From Actinomycetota bacterium (GTDB lineage: Bacteria; Actinomycetota; Thermoleophilia; Gaiellales; Gaiellaceae), in assembly GCA_009702325.1 (NCBI GenBank), contig WLID01000001.1, positions 310,001 to 374,000 of the forward strand: a stretch of 64,000 bases of DNA, read 5' to 3'. Below the pieces are notes generated by a model. It was not told the origin of the DNA, did no database searches, and worked only from the letters and a program-made list of their open reading frames with translations. The position numbers were made by a program, and so were the translations under genes. Position 1 is the first letter of the stretch, and every line of letters starts with the position of its first letter. Shown here piece by piece: positions 34,371-43,555 of this stretch.

Positions 34371-35651
34371 CTACGGGAGCTTCGTGATGGTGGCGTGGAA
34401 GACCGCGCCGCCCTCGTTTGCCTTGAAGGTCGCTGTCGTCGCGCCGGCGGGAACCGTGAATGGCATGGGGAGGCCGTGCTTCACGAACTCGTCGAGGATC
34501 ATCAGTCCGAGCCCACCCATGCCCTTACAAAGGGTTGTGTGGAACGGGTTCGGAATGTGCACGTTCGGGCTGCCGGCAGTGACCTGAAAACCCTTTGCCG
34601 TGACCTTGCCGTGCAGGGTGTATTGGAACGTGGCCTTTGGCATCTGGCCCGATTCAAGGGTGTGCCCGTTCGCGATGCACGAGTAGTTGCCGGAGAGATG
34701 GCCGGGCCATGGGCCGCCTCCGTCGGAGATGGTCTTGCTCTTACGGTCGACGATGAACTTGCCGGTTTCGTAGGTGAAGACGCCAAACGTCCCGCCGTCG
34801 CCCGATCCCGCAAGGGTCATCGTGAACGACCATGTCTCGCCGCAGTCAAGGAGCTTGTCGAGTCCATCGGTGCCGTCAACGCCGAGCATCTGAGCAATCG
34901 CGTTTGCTTGAAGCAGGCAGGTCTTGGTGGTTGAGCTTGCCTTGCAGAGATCGCCGCCGGGCTCCGCGGCCTTGACGTTCTTGGATGCCGCTGTCTTTGC
35001 GCCGTCGAGCGCGGACTGCTCAAGCTTGTCGTCGCCGAGCGCCTGGGCGGCTTGGAGGATCGTGATCCAGTCGCCGACGGTTGAGGGGTTAGCGCTATCT
35101 GCCCAGCTCTCGAGGTCGCTGGTCGCTGCGGCTCTTGCGGCAGCTGCGCCTGCATCGTCGCCGCCCGCCTGGGCTGTGGCTGCGGCCGCGAGATCGGCTG
35201 TGGCTTTGCTCGCGCCGCTGAGGTGGATCGTCGGGCTGACGCTCGGGCAAAGCGCGGTCGCGCGACGTGCCGAAGACACCGAGCGCAACGTGCCGTGGAT
35301 CGTTCCGCTCTCGACGCCCGTCAGGAATGCGACGAGCTGGGCGTGTGCCGCTGTGGCGTTTGTCTTGTAGAGCGCAGCGATCGTGGTGAGCTTGGCCTTG
35401 ACCGTCGCAGATGCGGGTGTGGTGCAGATGTCGCCGGCGGCCGAACGGAGTGATGTGGCGAGCTGGCACGCCTGTGTTGCCCCGAGGGTTGAGTGCCCGC
35501 CGGTCGAAACGGCCGCTGCTGCGGCGACGTTCAGGGTGGCGGTCGTCCCTGCCGTGCACCCGGTGGCAGCGCGAGCCGTCGCTGTGTTGAAGGCGAGTGC
35601 CGCGGCGAAGGCGGCGAGCGTGCCGATGGTCAGCGCTTGGCGAAGGGGCAT
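34371..35651 (-). CDS. Secreted alanine-rich protein of unknown function
   Basis: I placed the start at the ATG at 35651 (MPLRQALTIGTLAAF). The 426-residue product has a signal peptide ending near ATARA. An Ala/Thr-rich helical N-terminal half (residues 30-260) has four or more cysteines (CTAG, CQLA, CTTP, CPSV). The C-terminal beta-rich domain starts at CGETWSFTMTLAGSGDGGTFG and ends GATTATFKANEGGAVFHATI. I recognise no family. Confidence 0.65.
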   Translation of the reverse strand: MPLRQALTIGTLAAFAAALAFNTATARAATGCTAGTTATLNVAAAAAVSTGGHSTLGATQACQLATSLRSAAGDICTTPASATVKAKLTTIAALYKTNATAAHAQLVAFLTGVESGTIHGTLRSVSSARRATALCPSVSPTIHLSGASKATADLAAAATAQAGGDDAGAAAARAAATSDLESWADSANPSTVGDWITILQAAQALGDDKLEQSALDGAKTAASKNVKAAEPGGDLCKASSTTKTCLLQANAIAQMLGVDGTDGLDKLLDCGETWSFTMTLAGSGDGGTFGVFTYETGKFIVDRKSKTISDGGGPWPGHLSGNYSCIANGHTLESGQMPKATFQYTLHGKVTAKGFQVTAGSPNVHIPNPFHTTLCKGMGGLGLMILDEFVKHGLPMPFTVPAGATTATFKANEGGAVFHATITKLP

Positions 35652-35772
35652 GGAGGGAAGCCTCTCACATTTTCGGCTGTGCCGTCCCATGCGATAGATA
35701 GCTTCACAGTGGGTTCACACGCAGAGCCCGCAGGTACGTGATTCTGATCAACCGACGACGGACAGTCCTCAG

Positions 35773-36984
35773 GTGACCCCGTCTCGACGCCGAAGGGTCG
35801 AGACGCTTGTCGTACTCGGTGGCGTGTCGACGATGGGTTCGGTGTCGACGGACATGTACTTCCCTGCGTTGCCGCGAACCGCGCACGACCTTGGTGTCGG
35901 CACGTCAGCGATCCAGTTGACGGTCACGGCGTTTCTGATCGGTCTCGCCTTCGGGCAGATCGTTGGCCCGATCAGCGATGTGCGCGGGCGGCGGATTCCG
36001 CTCTTGACCGGGGTGGTCGTGTACATCGTTGCGTGCCTTGGGTGTGCGCTCGCACCGTCGCTTGGGATTCTTGTGCTCGCACGCGCACTTCAAGGGTTCG
36101 CTGCGGCTGCAGGTGTTGTGATCACGCGGGCGATCATCCGCGATCTCTACTCCGGGCCTGATGTGGCGCGGTACTACTCCCGTCTCTTCTTCATGATCGC
36201 GATGGTTGCGATCGCCTCGCCAGTGGTTGGCACGCAGGTGCTCACGTTTACGACGTGGCGCGGCATCTTCTTCATCCAGGTGGGGCTGGGGGTGTTGATT
36301 CTGCTGGTGACGACGCTGCGTCTTCCTGAGACGCTTCCGCTTACGAAGCGCCGGGCGCCGAGTGCACGGCTGCAAGGGTTCACGTTGCTCCATCTCTTAC
36401 GTGACCGCCGTTTTGTTGTGTATGCGCTGACGATGGCGTGCGGCGGGTCGACGCTCGTCGTGTTGGTTTCGGCTGCCCCGTTCCTGATCCCGAACGAGTA
36501 TCGGGTGCCGCTTCATTCCTTCGGCTTCATCTTCTCGGCGGGCGCATTGGCGGTGATGTGTTCGACCCTCTTGAACTCGAAGCTTCTTGGGCGGTTCAGT
36601 GAGCGGCGTCTGCTGATCTATGGCTTCGCAGGAAACGTCACGTGTGGTGTCGCGTTGCTCACGATCGGTCATGTGAGCGTGTGGATGTTCGCTGTGTGTT
36701 TTGTCTCGTTGATCGGCAGCTGGGGATTCATCGCCGCGAACGTGACGGCGCTGGCGGTGCGTGACTATCAACGGCGGGCCGGTTCGGCGATCGCCGTGTT
36801 TGGCCTCTTCCAGTACGGCGTCGGTGGCTTGGCTGCACCGGCGGTGGCGATCGCCGGGCACGAGACCGTTGACCGCGTTGGCCTCTTCGTGCTGATTCTG
36901 GGGTTGCTCGGTGGGGCAGGCGCCGCGCTTGGTGTGAGCCGCGATCGCCGTCGGCTTCTGGCGGAGACCGCGTCGACGGGCTGA
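35773..36984 (+). CDS. Bcr/CflA-type multidrug MFS transporter
   Basis: The 403-residue protein has twelve predicted membrane helices. The Bcr/CflA signature is at the N-terminus (STDMYFPALPRTAHDLGVG) with the MFS motif GQIVGPISDVRGRRIPLL between helices 2 and 3. The helix 5 region (VVGTQVLTFTTWRGIFFI) also fits 12-TM drug/proton antiporters. It would export drugs or small metabolites. Close to a secreted-protein gene, with no regulator beside it. Confidence 0.9.
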   Translation: MTPSRRRRVETLVVLGGVSTMGSVSTDMYFPALPRTAHDLGVGTSAIQLTVTAFLIGLAFGQIVGPISDVRGRRIPLLTGVVVYIVACLGCALAPSLGILVLARALQGFAAAAGVVITRAIIRDLYSGPDVARYYSRLFFMIAMVAIASPVVGTQVLTFTTWRGIFFIQVGLGVLILLVTTLRLPETLPLTKRRAPSARLQGFTLLHLLRDRRFVVYALTMACGGSTLVVLVSAAPFLIPNEYRVPLHSFGFIFSAGALAVMCSTLLNSKLLGRFSERRLLIYGFAGNVTCGVALLTIGHVSVWMFAVCFVSLIGSWGFIAANVTALAVRDYQRRAGSAIAVFGLFQYGVGGLAAPAVAIAGHETVDRVGLFVLILGLLGGAGAALGVSRDRRRLLAETASTG

Positions 36985-37007
36985 AGCAAAAGGGGGACAC
37001 CGTCGCG

Positions 37008-37241
37008 ATGGGGGGAGAGGTTCGGTTCGAGGTGCGGCTCGCGAACGGTGAGGTCGAGCTCGCCGATTCGCAGTGGGGTGCGCAGCATGTGATTGCGCGG
37101 CGGGTGGCGTTCGATGTCGATCCGACGCGTCCGGTGAATGTGTTGCGAGCTGAGATTTGGAGGCTCGACCCAACACGTTTTGGCGGCCGCGTCTATGTCG
37201 AGACGATCTTCACCGCCGCCGATCTGACCTCAACTGGCTGA
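37008..37241 (+). CDS. Small hypothetical protein
   Basis: The 77-residue frame starts 24 bp after the exporter stop. The sequence is beta-strand-like and charged (EVRFEVRLANGEVELADSQW, then RVYVETIF). No family is recognised. It fits the gap without overlapping and uses codons like its neighbours, so it may be real. Confidence 0.45.
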   Translation: MGGEVRFEVRLANGEVELADSQWGAQHVIARRVAFDVDPTRPVNVLRAEIWRLDPTRFGGRVYVETIFTAADLTSTG

Positions 37242-37280
37242 GTTGCGGTTCGTGCGGGGGATCGCAGGCATCATCAGCCT

Positions 37281-38234
37281 GTGGAATCGGTAGCCAACCC
37301 GCTCGGCCTCGTCTGTGCCGAGTGTCGCCAGCCGCTTGCCGTTGTGGGCGACTCGCTCGTATGTGCGGAAGGTCACGGAGCTGGACGTGTGTACGACGGG
37401 GTGTTTGACGTGGCCCGTCCACGTGAGGGGGCCGACGCTGCGCTTGTCGAGTTCTGGAGCTCGTCCGAGGAGTACTACGAGTTCGCGCGTGAAATGAACC
37501 CTGATTACGAGTCGGCCGATCACGGTTCGCATCGCATGTTGCTGCAGGCGCTCGTGAACGACTCAGCAGGGCGGGTGCTCGATATCGGCTGTGGCACGGC
37601 GGAGTTTTCGGTGGCGCTTGCGAGTGTGCTTTCCGGAGTCGACTACGTGGGGCTTGAGGTTTCGACGCTGGCGGCGCGTCAGGCTGTTGCGTTTGGCCGT
37701 CCCGGCTCGTTTGTTGTGGGCGATGCCGAACGACTGCCGTTCCCCGACGCATCGTTCGATGCTGTCATCAGCTTGTATGCCCTCGAGCACTTCACCCATC
37801 CGCGCGAGGTGCTTCAGGAGATGGCTCGGGTCGTGCGCCCGGGTGGGCTTGTCGGTGTGTTGACGGTCACGTATGACCGTCCGACCGGAACGATCCCGTC
37901 GATTCGTTTTGGTGTGAAACGGTTGGGTCGACGCAACGTCGCGGTCTACGCGATTCGTCGCCTGTGGTTTGGGTTCCGCCAGGCGGCGAAGCAGGTGCGG
38001 TATGCGGTCTTACCGAGTTACACGGCGTTTGAAATTGTGCGGCGGCCGCTCGTCCTGGACGAGCAGTACTCAAGCGACATGGATGCGGTGCATGTCGTGT
38101 CGGGTCGAAGCGTTCTACGTGTTCTGCAGGCGGAAGGCCTGGCGATCCTCAACACGTCGCTTCCGCGAGGGGTCTCGGGTTATGTGCGCATCCCGTTCGA
38201 CTTTCGCGTTCTCGCCCGCAAGCCCAAGCCGTAG
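37281..38234 (+). CDS. SAM-dependent methyltransferase with N-terminal zinc ribbon
   Basis: The GTG start gives 317 residues. An N-terminal CAECRQPLAVVGDSLVCAEG segment (residues 12-31) resembles the zinc ribbon of RlmA-type and related methyltransferases, though one Cys position is replaced. Motif I is VLDIGCGTAEFS (near residue 98), followed by GDAERLPFPDASFDAVISLY and MARVVRPGGLVGVLTV. The C-terminal 100 residues (RRNVAVYAIRRLWFGFRQAA) are unlike RlmA. Substrate unknown, perhaps lipid or surface glycan. Confidence 0.82.
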   Translation: MESVANPLGLVCAECRQPLAVVGDSLVCAEGHGAGRVYDGVFDVARPREGADAALVEFWSSSEEYYEFAREMNPDYESADHGSHRMLLQALVNDSAGRVLDIGCGTAEFSVALASVLSGVDYVGLEVSTLAARQAVAFGRPGSFVVGDAERLPFPDASFDAVISLYALEHFTHPREVLQEMARVVRPGGLVGVLTVTYDRPTGTIPSIRFGVKRLGRRNVAVYAIRRLWFGFRQAAKQVRYAVLPSYTAFEIVRRPLVLDEQYSSDMDAVHVVSGRSVLRVLQAEGLAILNTSLPRGVSGYVRIPFDFRVLARKPKP

Positions 38235-38312
38235 CGTGCTCGAGGGAGTGCCCGTGGAGAGCCCCAGCGTTCGGCGGAGCCCTCCACGGCTTGAACCGGT
38301 GCAGCTGTGTGG

Positions 38313-38417
38313 CTAGGCGAGCTTCTCTTTCGCCTTCTTGTCGGCCCGGCGCTCCTTCAGCGTCTTCTGCGGTGCCTTCTTGGCGACCTTCTTGGGCTTC
38401 TCGGATCCCTTGCTCAT
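38313..38417 (-). CDS. Very small lysine-rich protein (34 residues)
   Basis: The ATG at 38417 follows GAAGGAGGCACGC, a near-ideal ribosome site. The frame encodes MSKGSEKPKKVAKKAPQKTL and then KERRADKKAKEKLA before TAG at 38313. About two fifths of residues are Lys or Arg and there is no hydrophobic core, suggesting a nucleic-acid- or ribosome-binding peptide. Codon use is strongly GC-third-position, like genuine genes here. I recall similar short basic peptides in actinobacterial genomes but cannot name a family. Confidence 0.7.
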   Translation of the reverse strand: MSKGSEKPKKVAKKAPQKTLKERRADKKAKEKLA

Positions 38418-38595
38418 GCGTGCCTCCTTCGCGTTTGGTTCGAGGGGCAACCCGCGGTCTGGATCACGTCTCTCCGTGATCGTACGCCTTCATGGTGAAC
38501 GCGAGGTCGTTTCTCATTGCCGACCGCCTGGTGCTCGCTGACAGTCCGTGGCGTCGCTCGCTCGCGCGCTTAGGTGAATATAGGATTGGAGCACG

Positions 38596-39732
38596 ATGGT
38601 CCCGCATGCTCCGCAGGAATCTCGCGATCTTCCTCTCCAGCACAAGGGCAACACCTGGGATTGGAGGATCTACCACAAGTGGTCGGAGCGGGCCGGTCAG
38701 GTGCACCCGTTTCGTCACGCGGAACTAGGGATCGTCGATCGCGACAGCCGCTTCTTCTGTATGGGGAGTTGCTTTGCAGACCATGTCGCCGAATACCTGC
38801 AAGAGGTGCTCGGCATCACTGCATCGTCGTTTCATGAATCGCGCTTCTACGACACAGCGTCAGTACTTCAAGCGGTCAGACACCTTCTCGATGGCCCTCA
38901 GTACGACTGGTCGGAGATGTGGCGAACGGACACAGGCAGATTCGCACACCCGTTTCGGAACCATCATTTCCGCGCCGACACGCTTGCGGAGTTGCAGGCC
39001 TGGAGCGAGCTGATTGAGCGAGATGCGCGGGCCGCGATTCGCGCGGCGGACTTCGTCGTGATCACGCTCGGTGGGACGGAGACGTGGCGTGATCCGTTGA
39101 CCAAAAAGACGTTCTTGACGATGCCGATGCCTGACGTATTCAACACCCTGCATCCCGGCGGGCACGTCGAGTTTCACAACCTCGACTTTGCCGAGAACTA
39201 CTCGAACCTTGAACAGATCTTTCTCACGATCCGAGAGCATGCCCCGACCACCCAGGTGATTTACACCGTGTCCCCGATCCGAATGACGTTCACGGTGTCT
39301 GGGAAGGATGTTGCAGTTGCCACCAACCAGAGCAAGAGCGTCTTGCGCGCGGCGGTTGGCGAACTCGTTGATCGTTACGGTAGCGACGGCCTTCACTATT
39401 TCCACAGCTACGAAGTCATTCAGTACGCAGGATCCGGCGCGCACTTCTTCGATCGCGATGACATTCATGTGAGCTCGCTCGGCGTACGCACGGTGATGCA
39501 CGAGTTCGCCCGTTGCTATGTGCAAGAGGCTGCGCGCGGCCCCGAATATGCGCTTGAGGAAGCGGCCTTGGAGGGCGCAGGTTCGGTCGCCGGGGTCGAT
39601 GAACTTACTCCGTATCTCACCAAGGCCGAGGCGGTTCGTCGAGCGCGACGATGGGCCGTTCGACTTCTTCGCACATTTGGGCTTGAACGTCTCGCTCGGA
39701 CACTGTTGAGAAGGTCCGTCGCATCGAACTGA
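38596..39732 (+). CDS. GSCFA-domain (SGNH-hydrolase-like) protein
   Basis: The 378-residue protein has the family-defining FFCMGSCFADHVAEYLQEVL (near residues 53-72), then LGGTETWRDPLTKKTF and HFFDRDDIHVSSLGVRTV, where the later His/Asp would complete an SGNH-type triad with the Ser of GSCFA. Such proteins occur beside glycan-modification genes and may act as acyl- or pyruvyl-type transferases or esterases. Base composition looks lower in G+C than its neighbours, and a tRNA gene follows, so transfer is possible. Confidence 0.82.
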   Translation: MVPHAPQESRDLPLQHKGNTWDWRIYHKWSERAGQVHPFRHAELGIVDRDSRFFCMGSCFADHVAEYLQEVLGITASSFHESRFYDTASVLQAVRHLLDGPQYDWSEMWRTDTGRFAHPFRNHHFRADTLAELQAWSELIERDARAAIRAADFVVITLGGTETWRDPLTKKTFLTMPMPDVFNTLHPGGHVEFHNLDFAENYSNLEQIFLTIREHAPTTQVIYTVSPIRMTFTVSGKDVAVATNQSKSVLRAAVGELVDRYGSDGLHYFHSYEVIQYAGSGAHFFDRDDIHVSSLGVRTVMHEFARCYVQEAARGPEYALEEAALEGAGSVAGVDELTPYLTKAEAVRRARRWAVRLLRTFGLERLARTLLRRSVASN

Positions 39733-39882
39733 GCGAGACGTGCCCTGAACACGGGGGATCAGACGTCGCGGCCGCTCCGGGCTCGAAGGCAAGTGCGGAT
39801 CGCGGCTGCGAGCTGCGACAGCCACCCATTTCGCTTTCGCCACGGCTTCGCCACCGTCGGGGCGCCTGCTGAGCCGCCCTAG

Positions 39883-39908
39883 AAAACGAAAACCCCGCCG
39901 AAGCGGGG
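39883..39908 (-). terminator. Intrinsic terminator of tRNA-Asp
   Basis: Read leftward, CCCCGC-TTCG-GCGGGG is a stable UUCG-type hairpin followed by TTTTCGTTTT. It begins 11 bp past the tRNA 3' end. Confidence 0.85.
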
Positions 39909-39919
39909 CTTTCATGTGA

Positions 39920-39993
<74 letters not shown>

Positions 39994-40035
39994 GTAGCGC
40001 GCAGGGCAGTGTAACCACGCGGCGAAGTAAGGCGC

Positions 40036-40533
40036 GTGACTAAGGTCGATTGGATTGCGCTTGGCGTCATCGCGTTCTTCGCGTTGACCGGGTTTCGCCG
40101 TGGGTTGATCGGGACGATCCTGTCACTGATCGGGACGATTGCCGGCGCGATCATTGGCGCGCGGCTCGCCCCACACATTCTTTCGGCGGGACTGACTACC
40201 AAGTACAGCTCGCTGCTTGGCGTTGCCGGCGCCGCGATTGGTGTGATTGCGATCGGGATCATCGCGCGGTTTGTGCGCGGCGGTCTACGTTTGTTGCCGC
40301 CGCTCCGACTGCTCGACTCGATCGGAGGAGCCGCGTTCGGTGCACTGTTTGGTGCCGTGCTCGTGTGGGTTGCGGCGGCCGCGATCGTCCAGCTCCCGGG
40401 CCATCCAACGTGGCGTCACGACATGCAGACGTCGAAGGTTGTGAAGCGGCTCAACGACATCGCACCGCCAGTCGACATTCTGAAGCTGCCGACGACGCTT
40501 CCCGCGCTCGTCGAGCAGATGACCGCTCGCTAG
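40036..40533 (+). CDS. CvpA-family membrane protein
   Basis: The GTG start gives 165 residues with four membrane helices and the CvpA pattern: DWIALGVIAFFALTGFRRGL near the N-terminus, then glycine-rich SLIGTIAGAIIGARLAP and LLDSIGGAAFGALFGAVLVW. Family members are needed for colicin V export or cell-envelope processes in some bacteria, but the molecular role is unclear. It converges with the yitJ-like gene (4-bp overlap). Confidence 0.85.
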   Translation: MTKVDWIALGVIAFFALTGFRRGLIGTILSLIGTIAGAIIGARLAPHILSAGLTTKYSSLLGVAGAAIGVIAIGIIARFVRGGLRLLPPLRLLDSIGGAAFGALFGAVLVWVAAAAIVQLPGHPTWRHDMQTSKVVKRLNDIAPPVDILKLPTTLPALVEQMTAR

Positions 40534-42338
40534 AGCGACGAGAGCAGATCAAGGACGGCCGTTGGCCGTCGATACGGGGCGACGATGTAGACGCCGTCGA
40601 CTCGACCGCGGCACGCTGCAAGAAGTTCGCGCGCGTGAGCAAAGCCAACCTCCGATGCGTTCGGGCCCGCCGCGTCAAGTGCGTCCTGCAGCTCCTGCGG
40701 AACCAGGATTCCCGGCACTTCGTTATGGAGGCGAAGTGCGAGGCGGAACGTCGTGACTGGGAAGATCCCTGCAAGCACGGGAATCGGCCAGCCGCCGAGC
40801 AGCTCCCCAAAACGGTCGATGTGATCGAGGTCGAACACGATCTGGGTCATCGCGAACTTCGCGCCCGCCTCCACCTTCTGGCGGAACCGTTCGGCCTCAG
40901 CTTCGAGATCGTCTGCGGTCGGGTTCACCGCGACGCCAACGAAGAACGACGTTGGGGCGTCGATTGGCCGCCCGTTGAAGTCCTCGCCTCGGTTCAAACC
41001 TGAGATCAGCCGTGTGAGGCCGATCGCGTCGATCTCATACACACCCTGTGAGCCGGGGTAGTCGCCGATTTCGGGCGGGTCACCGGTGATCGCAAGGACG
41101 TTGCGGACACCCTCAGCGTGGGCCCCAAGCAGCATCGATTCGAGCCCGAGAATCGTCATGTCGCGTGTTGTGAGATGCGGGATCGTCTCAAGCGACGTTG
41201 CGCGCTCGATCGCACCCGACACCATCAGCGAGCTCATGCCGGCGCGCGCGGTTGCGTTGTCATTGACATCGACGAATGGCACCAGGCCTGAGTCTGCGAT
41301 CGCGGTTGACGTTTCGAGCAGACCGCGGTTCGATCCGCCGAGCGGAGGATCGAGCTGGATCGACACCACAAACTGCTTCTCACGTAGCGCCGTCGCGAGA
41401 CGCGTCTCGCGCGCCTCCTCGCCAAGTGCCACAACGATGTCGCGCTCCGCGAGCGTCAACTCTGACCGCGCGGGACGGGCCTCGTCGATTGCCGTCCGGA
41501 TCGCGGCGATCTCGGTGGGAGTCGTTCCGCAGCAGCCACCGATGATGCGCGCGCCGAGATCGCGGGCATGCGCAGCGAACTCCACGAAGTAGTCAGGCGT
41601 CGCGTGCGGGTACACCACCCGTCCACCCGACAAGCTCGCGAGCCCAATGTTCGGCAACGCGGCGAGCGCACGCCCCTCAGCCTTCATCTGCTCGAGCGCT
41701 GTGAGTGCCGCGAGAAGCCCCGCACCATGGTTCGCGCCGATCGCGGCGATGTCGAGCGCGCTCAAACGGTCGGCTGCTTCCTTCGCCGTCACCCCCGCAA
41801 GCGTCACTCCACCTTCATCGAACGTCAGCAACGCAACGATCGGAAGGTTCGAAACCTCTTTGATCGCCGTAACGGCATCTTCAAGTTCGGCAAGGTCATA
41901 GAACGTCTCAACCATGAAGAGGTCAGCGCCACGGCCCGCCAAGATGTCGGCCTGCTCCGCGAAGATCGACTTCCGTTGCTCGGACGGAATGTTCTCGCCC
42001 ACCGGCCCAATGGCCGCACCGATGAAGACGTCGCGGCCCGTCATCTCCCGCGCGTCACGCGCAAGCTTCACGGCGGTCGAGTTGATCAATTCAAACTCAT
42101 CGTCGAGGTAGTACGACGCGAGCTTGTGACGATTCGCAGCGAACGTGTTCGTCTCAATCAGCTCCGCGCCCGCGTTGATGAAGCTGGCGTGAAGCGACAC
42201 AACAGCGTCAGGTGAGCGGAGGTTCGCCTCCACAGGGTTGCGAAGGCGCGGCACTGCCGCAGCGATCAACGCACCCATGCCACCATCGGCGACGATCGGA
42301 GGGCCGTCGTTCAGACGGGAGAGGAAGTGGCCAGCCAC
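40530..42338 (-). CDS. yitJ: Bifunctional homocysteine S-methyltransferase / methylenetetrahydrofolate reductase
   Basis: The GTG start gives 602 residues. Residues 1-290 form the homocysteine methyltransferase barrel with the zinc motif GGCCGTTPTEIAAIR (near residue 268) and the upstream ligand region ETNTFAANRHKL. Residues 310-600 are a MTHFR barrel (VVSIQLDPPLGGSNRGLLET, ITGDPP, AKFAMTQIVFD, AGIFPV). This fusion, as in Bacillus YitJ, makes 5-methyl-THF and transfers methyl groups to homocysteine. No SAM or B12 riboswitch is recognisable in the 338 bp upstream. Confidence 0.93.
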   Translation of the reverse strand: MAGHFLSRLNDGPPIVADGGMGALIAAAVPRLRNPVEANLRSPDAVVSLHASFINAGAELIETNTFAANRHKLASYYLDDEFELINSTAVKLARDAREMTGRDVFIGAAIGPVGENIPSEQRKSIFAEQADILAGRGADLFMVETFYDLAELEDAVTAIKEVSNLPIVALLTFDEGGVTLAGVTAKEAADRLSALDIAAIGANHGAGLLAALTALEQMKAEGRALAALPNIGLASLSGGRVVYPHATPDYFVEFAAHARDLGARIIGGCCGTTPTEIAAIRTAIDEARPARSELTLAERDIVVALGEEARETRLATALREKQFVVSIQLDPPLGGSNRGLLETSTAIADSGLVPFVDVNDNATARAGMSSLMVSGAIERATSLETIPHLTTRDMTILGLESMLLGAHAEGVRNVLAITGDPPEIGDYPGSQGVYEIDAIGLTRLISGLNRGEDFNGRPIDAPTSFFVGVAVNPTADDLEAEAERFRQKVEAGAKFAMTQIVFDLDHIDRFGELLGGWPIPVLAGIFPVTTFRLALRLHNEVPGILVPQELQDALDAAGPNASEVGFAHARELLAACRGRVDGVYIVAPYRRPTAVLDLLSSL

Positions 42339-42676
42339 GGCTAGAGGCTAGTTGATCTCTCTGCCGGTCGGTCGCAGCCACGCACAGCGCCGTTTAACGA
42401 GAGACGGCGGCCCAAAGGCCGCCGTCGAATCCCTGCCGCAGGATGATTGCCGTCAGTCCCGTCGGAAGGAGTCTTCTGCGTTTATCGGCAGAGAGACCAG
42501 AAACCTTTAGCTTCGGCTTCTTCTCGAATCTGGGACGGTCCCGCCGCACAGGACCGCCACAAAACTCGTGACGATCATGGCGTGAACTGCGCACGTCGCC
42601 TATCCCCCAAAGTTGCTTGACGAGCGTACTTGACTGCATACAAGGATGCAGCGGTTTTGCGGGGATTTTGTCGACT
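42339..42676. other. Intergenic region between yitJ and an SDR gene
   Basis: 338 bp without a confident gene. A leftward frame 42394-42717 (107 codons, starting inside the SDR gene) covers much of it. Its C-terminal part (KLKVSGLSADKRRRLLPTGL) is not like any family I know. The inverted repeat GACGGCGGCC-caaa-GGCCGCCGTC (42403-42426) lies at the end of that frame; it could be a weak terminator, as the leftward tail is TCTCTCGTTAAA. Confidence 0.5.
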
Positions 42677-43426
42677 TTAGTCGTCGTGAAGAACGCGGCC
42701 TTCCATTCCTCCAGCAACCGTCACGATCTGGCCCGTCACATGCCCTGAAATGACGGGTGACGACAACGCGACCACCTGCGCAGCGACGTCTTCGGCGACG
42801 GCGACCTTTCGCAGCGGCATCGTGCGTGTCACACGACGAACGAGCGCCTCGTCCAGGACGCGCTCGGTCATCGCCGAAACCGTCCAGCCGGGTGCGACCG
42901 CGTTCACGCGGGTTGCGGCGTTGGCCGCGACCACCTCGTTCTTCAGCGAGTTCAACAGGCCAAAGAGAATTGCCGATTTCGCAGCCGCATAGTCGGCGTG
43001 CCCGGCTTCGCCGAAGATCCCGGCCGTCGAGCCGACAAGGACGAGCGAGCCTTCGCGATCGCCGAGCTGGCGCAAGAAGCCGCGAGCCGTCAGGAACGTT
43101 GCGGTCAGGTTTGCATCGAACGTCTCGCGGAACCGCTCAAGCGAAAGCTCCGACACCGGGACGTACGGCGCCGGCCAGACGCCCGCGACGGCGGCGCACA
43201 CATCGAACGGCCCGGCCTCGGAAAACAGTCGATCGACGTCAGCCTCGACGGTTAGGTCGGCACCGACGACCGCCTGCGCGCCTGTCGCTTCGGCCCGTTC
43301 CCGGCCCGATCGGTAGTGGCATGTCACGTGGGCACCTTCAGCCAGAAACAACGCCACACATGCGGCGCCGATCCCGCCCGATCCACCCGTTACGAGAACA
43401 CGTTTGTCACGAAGTCCAGTCTCCAT
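42677..43426 (-). CDS. SDR-family oxidoreductase (FabG-like)
   Basis: The 249-residue protein is a classical short-chain dehydrogenase: cofactor turn [16 protein letters not shown] (residues 12-27), the acidic/NADP switch HYRSGRERA, catalytic Ser in [10 protein letters not shown] and YAAAK with catalytic Tyr and Lys near residues 145-149. The usual NNAG is replaced by AAVAGV. The C-terminus ([16 protein letters not shown]) is FabG-like. The substrate may be a 3-oxoacyl thioester. It is divergent from the sigma-factor gene. Confidence 0.87.
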   Translation of the reverse strand: METGLRDKRVLVTGGSGGIGAACVALFLAEGAHVTCHYRSGRERAEATGAQAVVGADLTVEADVDRLFSEAGPFDVCAAVAGVWPAPYVPVSELSLERFRETFDANLTATFLTARGFLRQLGDREGSLVLVGSTAGIFGEAGHADYAAAKSAILFGLLNSLKNEVVAANAATRVNAVAPGWTVSAMTERVLDEALVRRVTRTMPLRKVAVAEDVAAQVVALSSPVISGHVTGQIVTVAGGMEGRVLHDD

Positions 43427-43555
43427 CCAAAAAGTGTTACCGATTTGTACGGGACCGCGCTATGCTCGGGCACCACCGCCCGCCTGAACGAGGCTCGCGG
43501 AGGGGAAGCAGGTTGTCGTCACGTCGATCGCGTCTGGTCGGGAGGTTGGGTTCGA

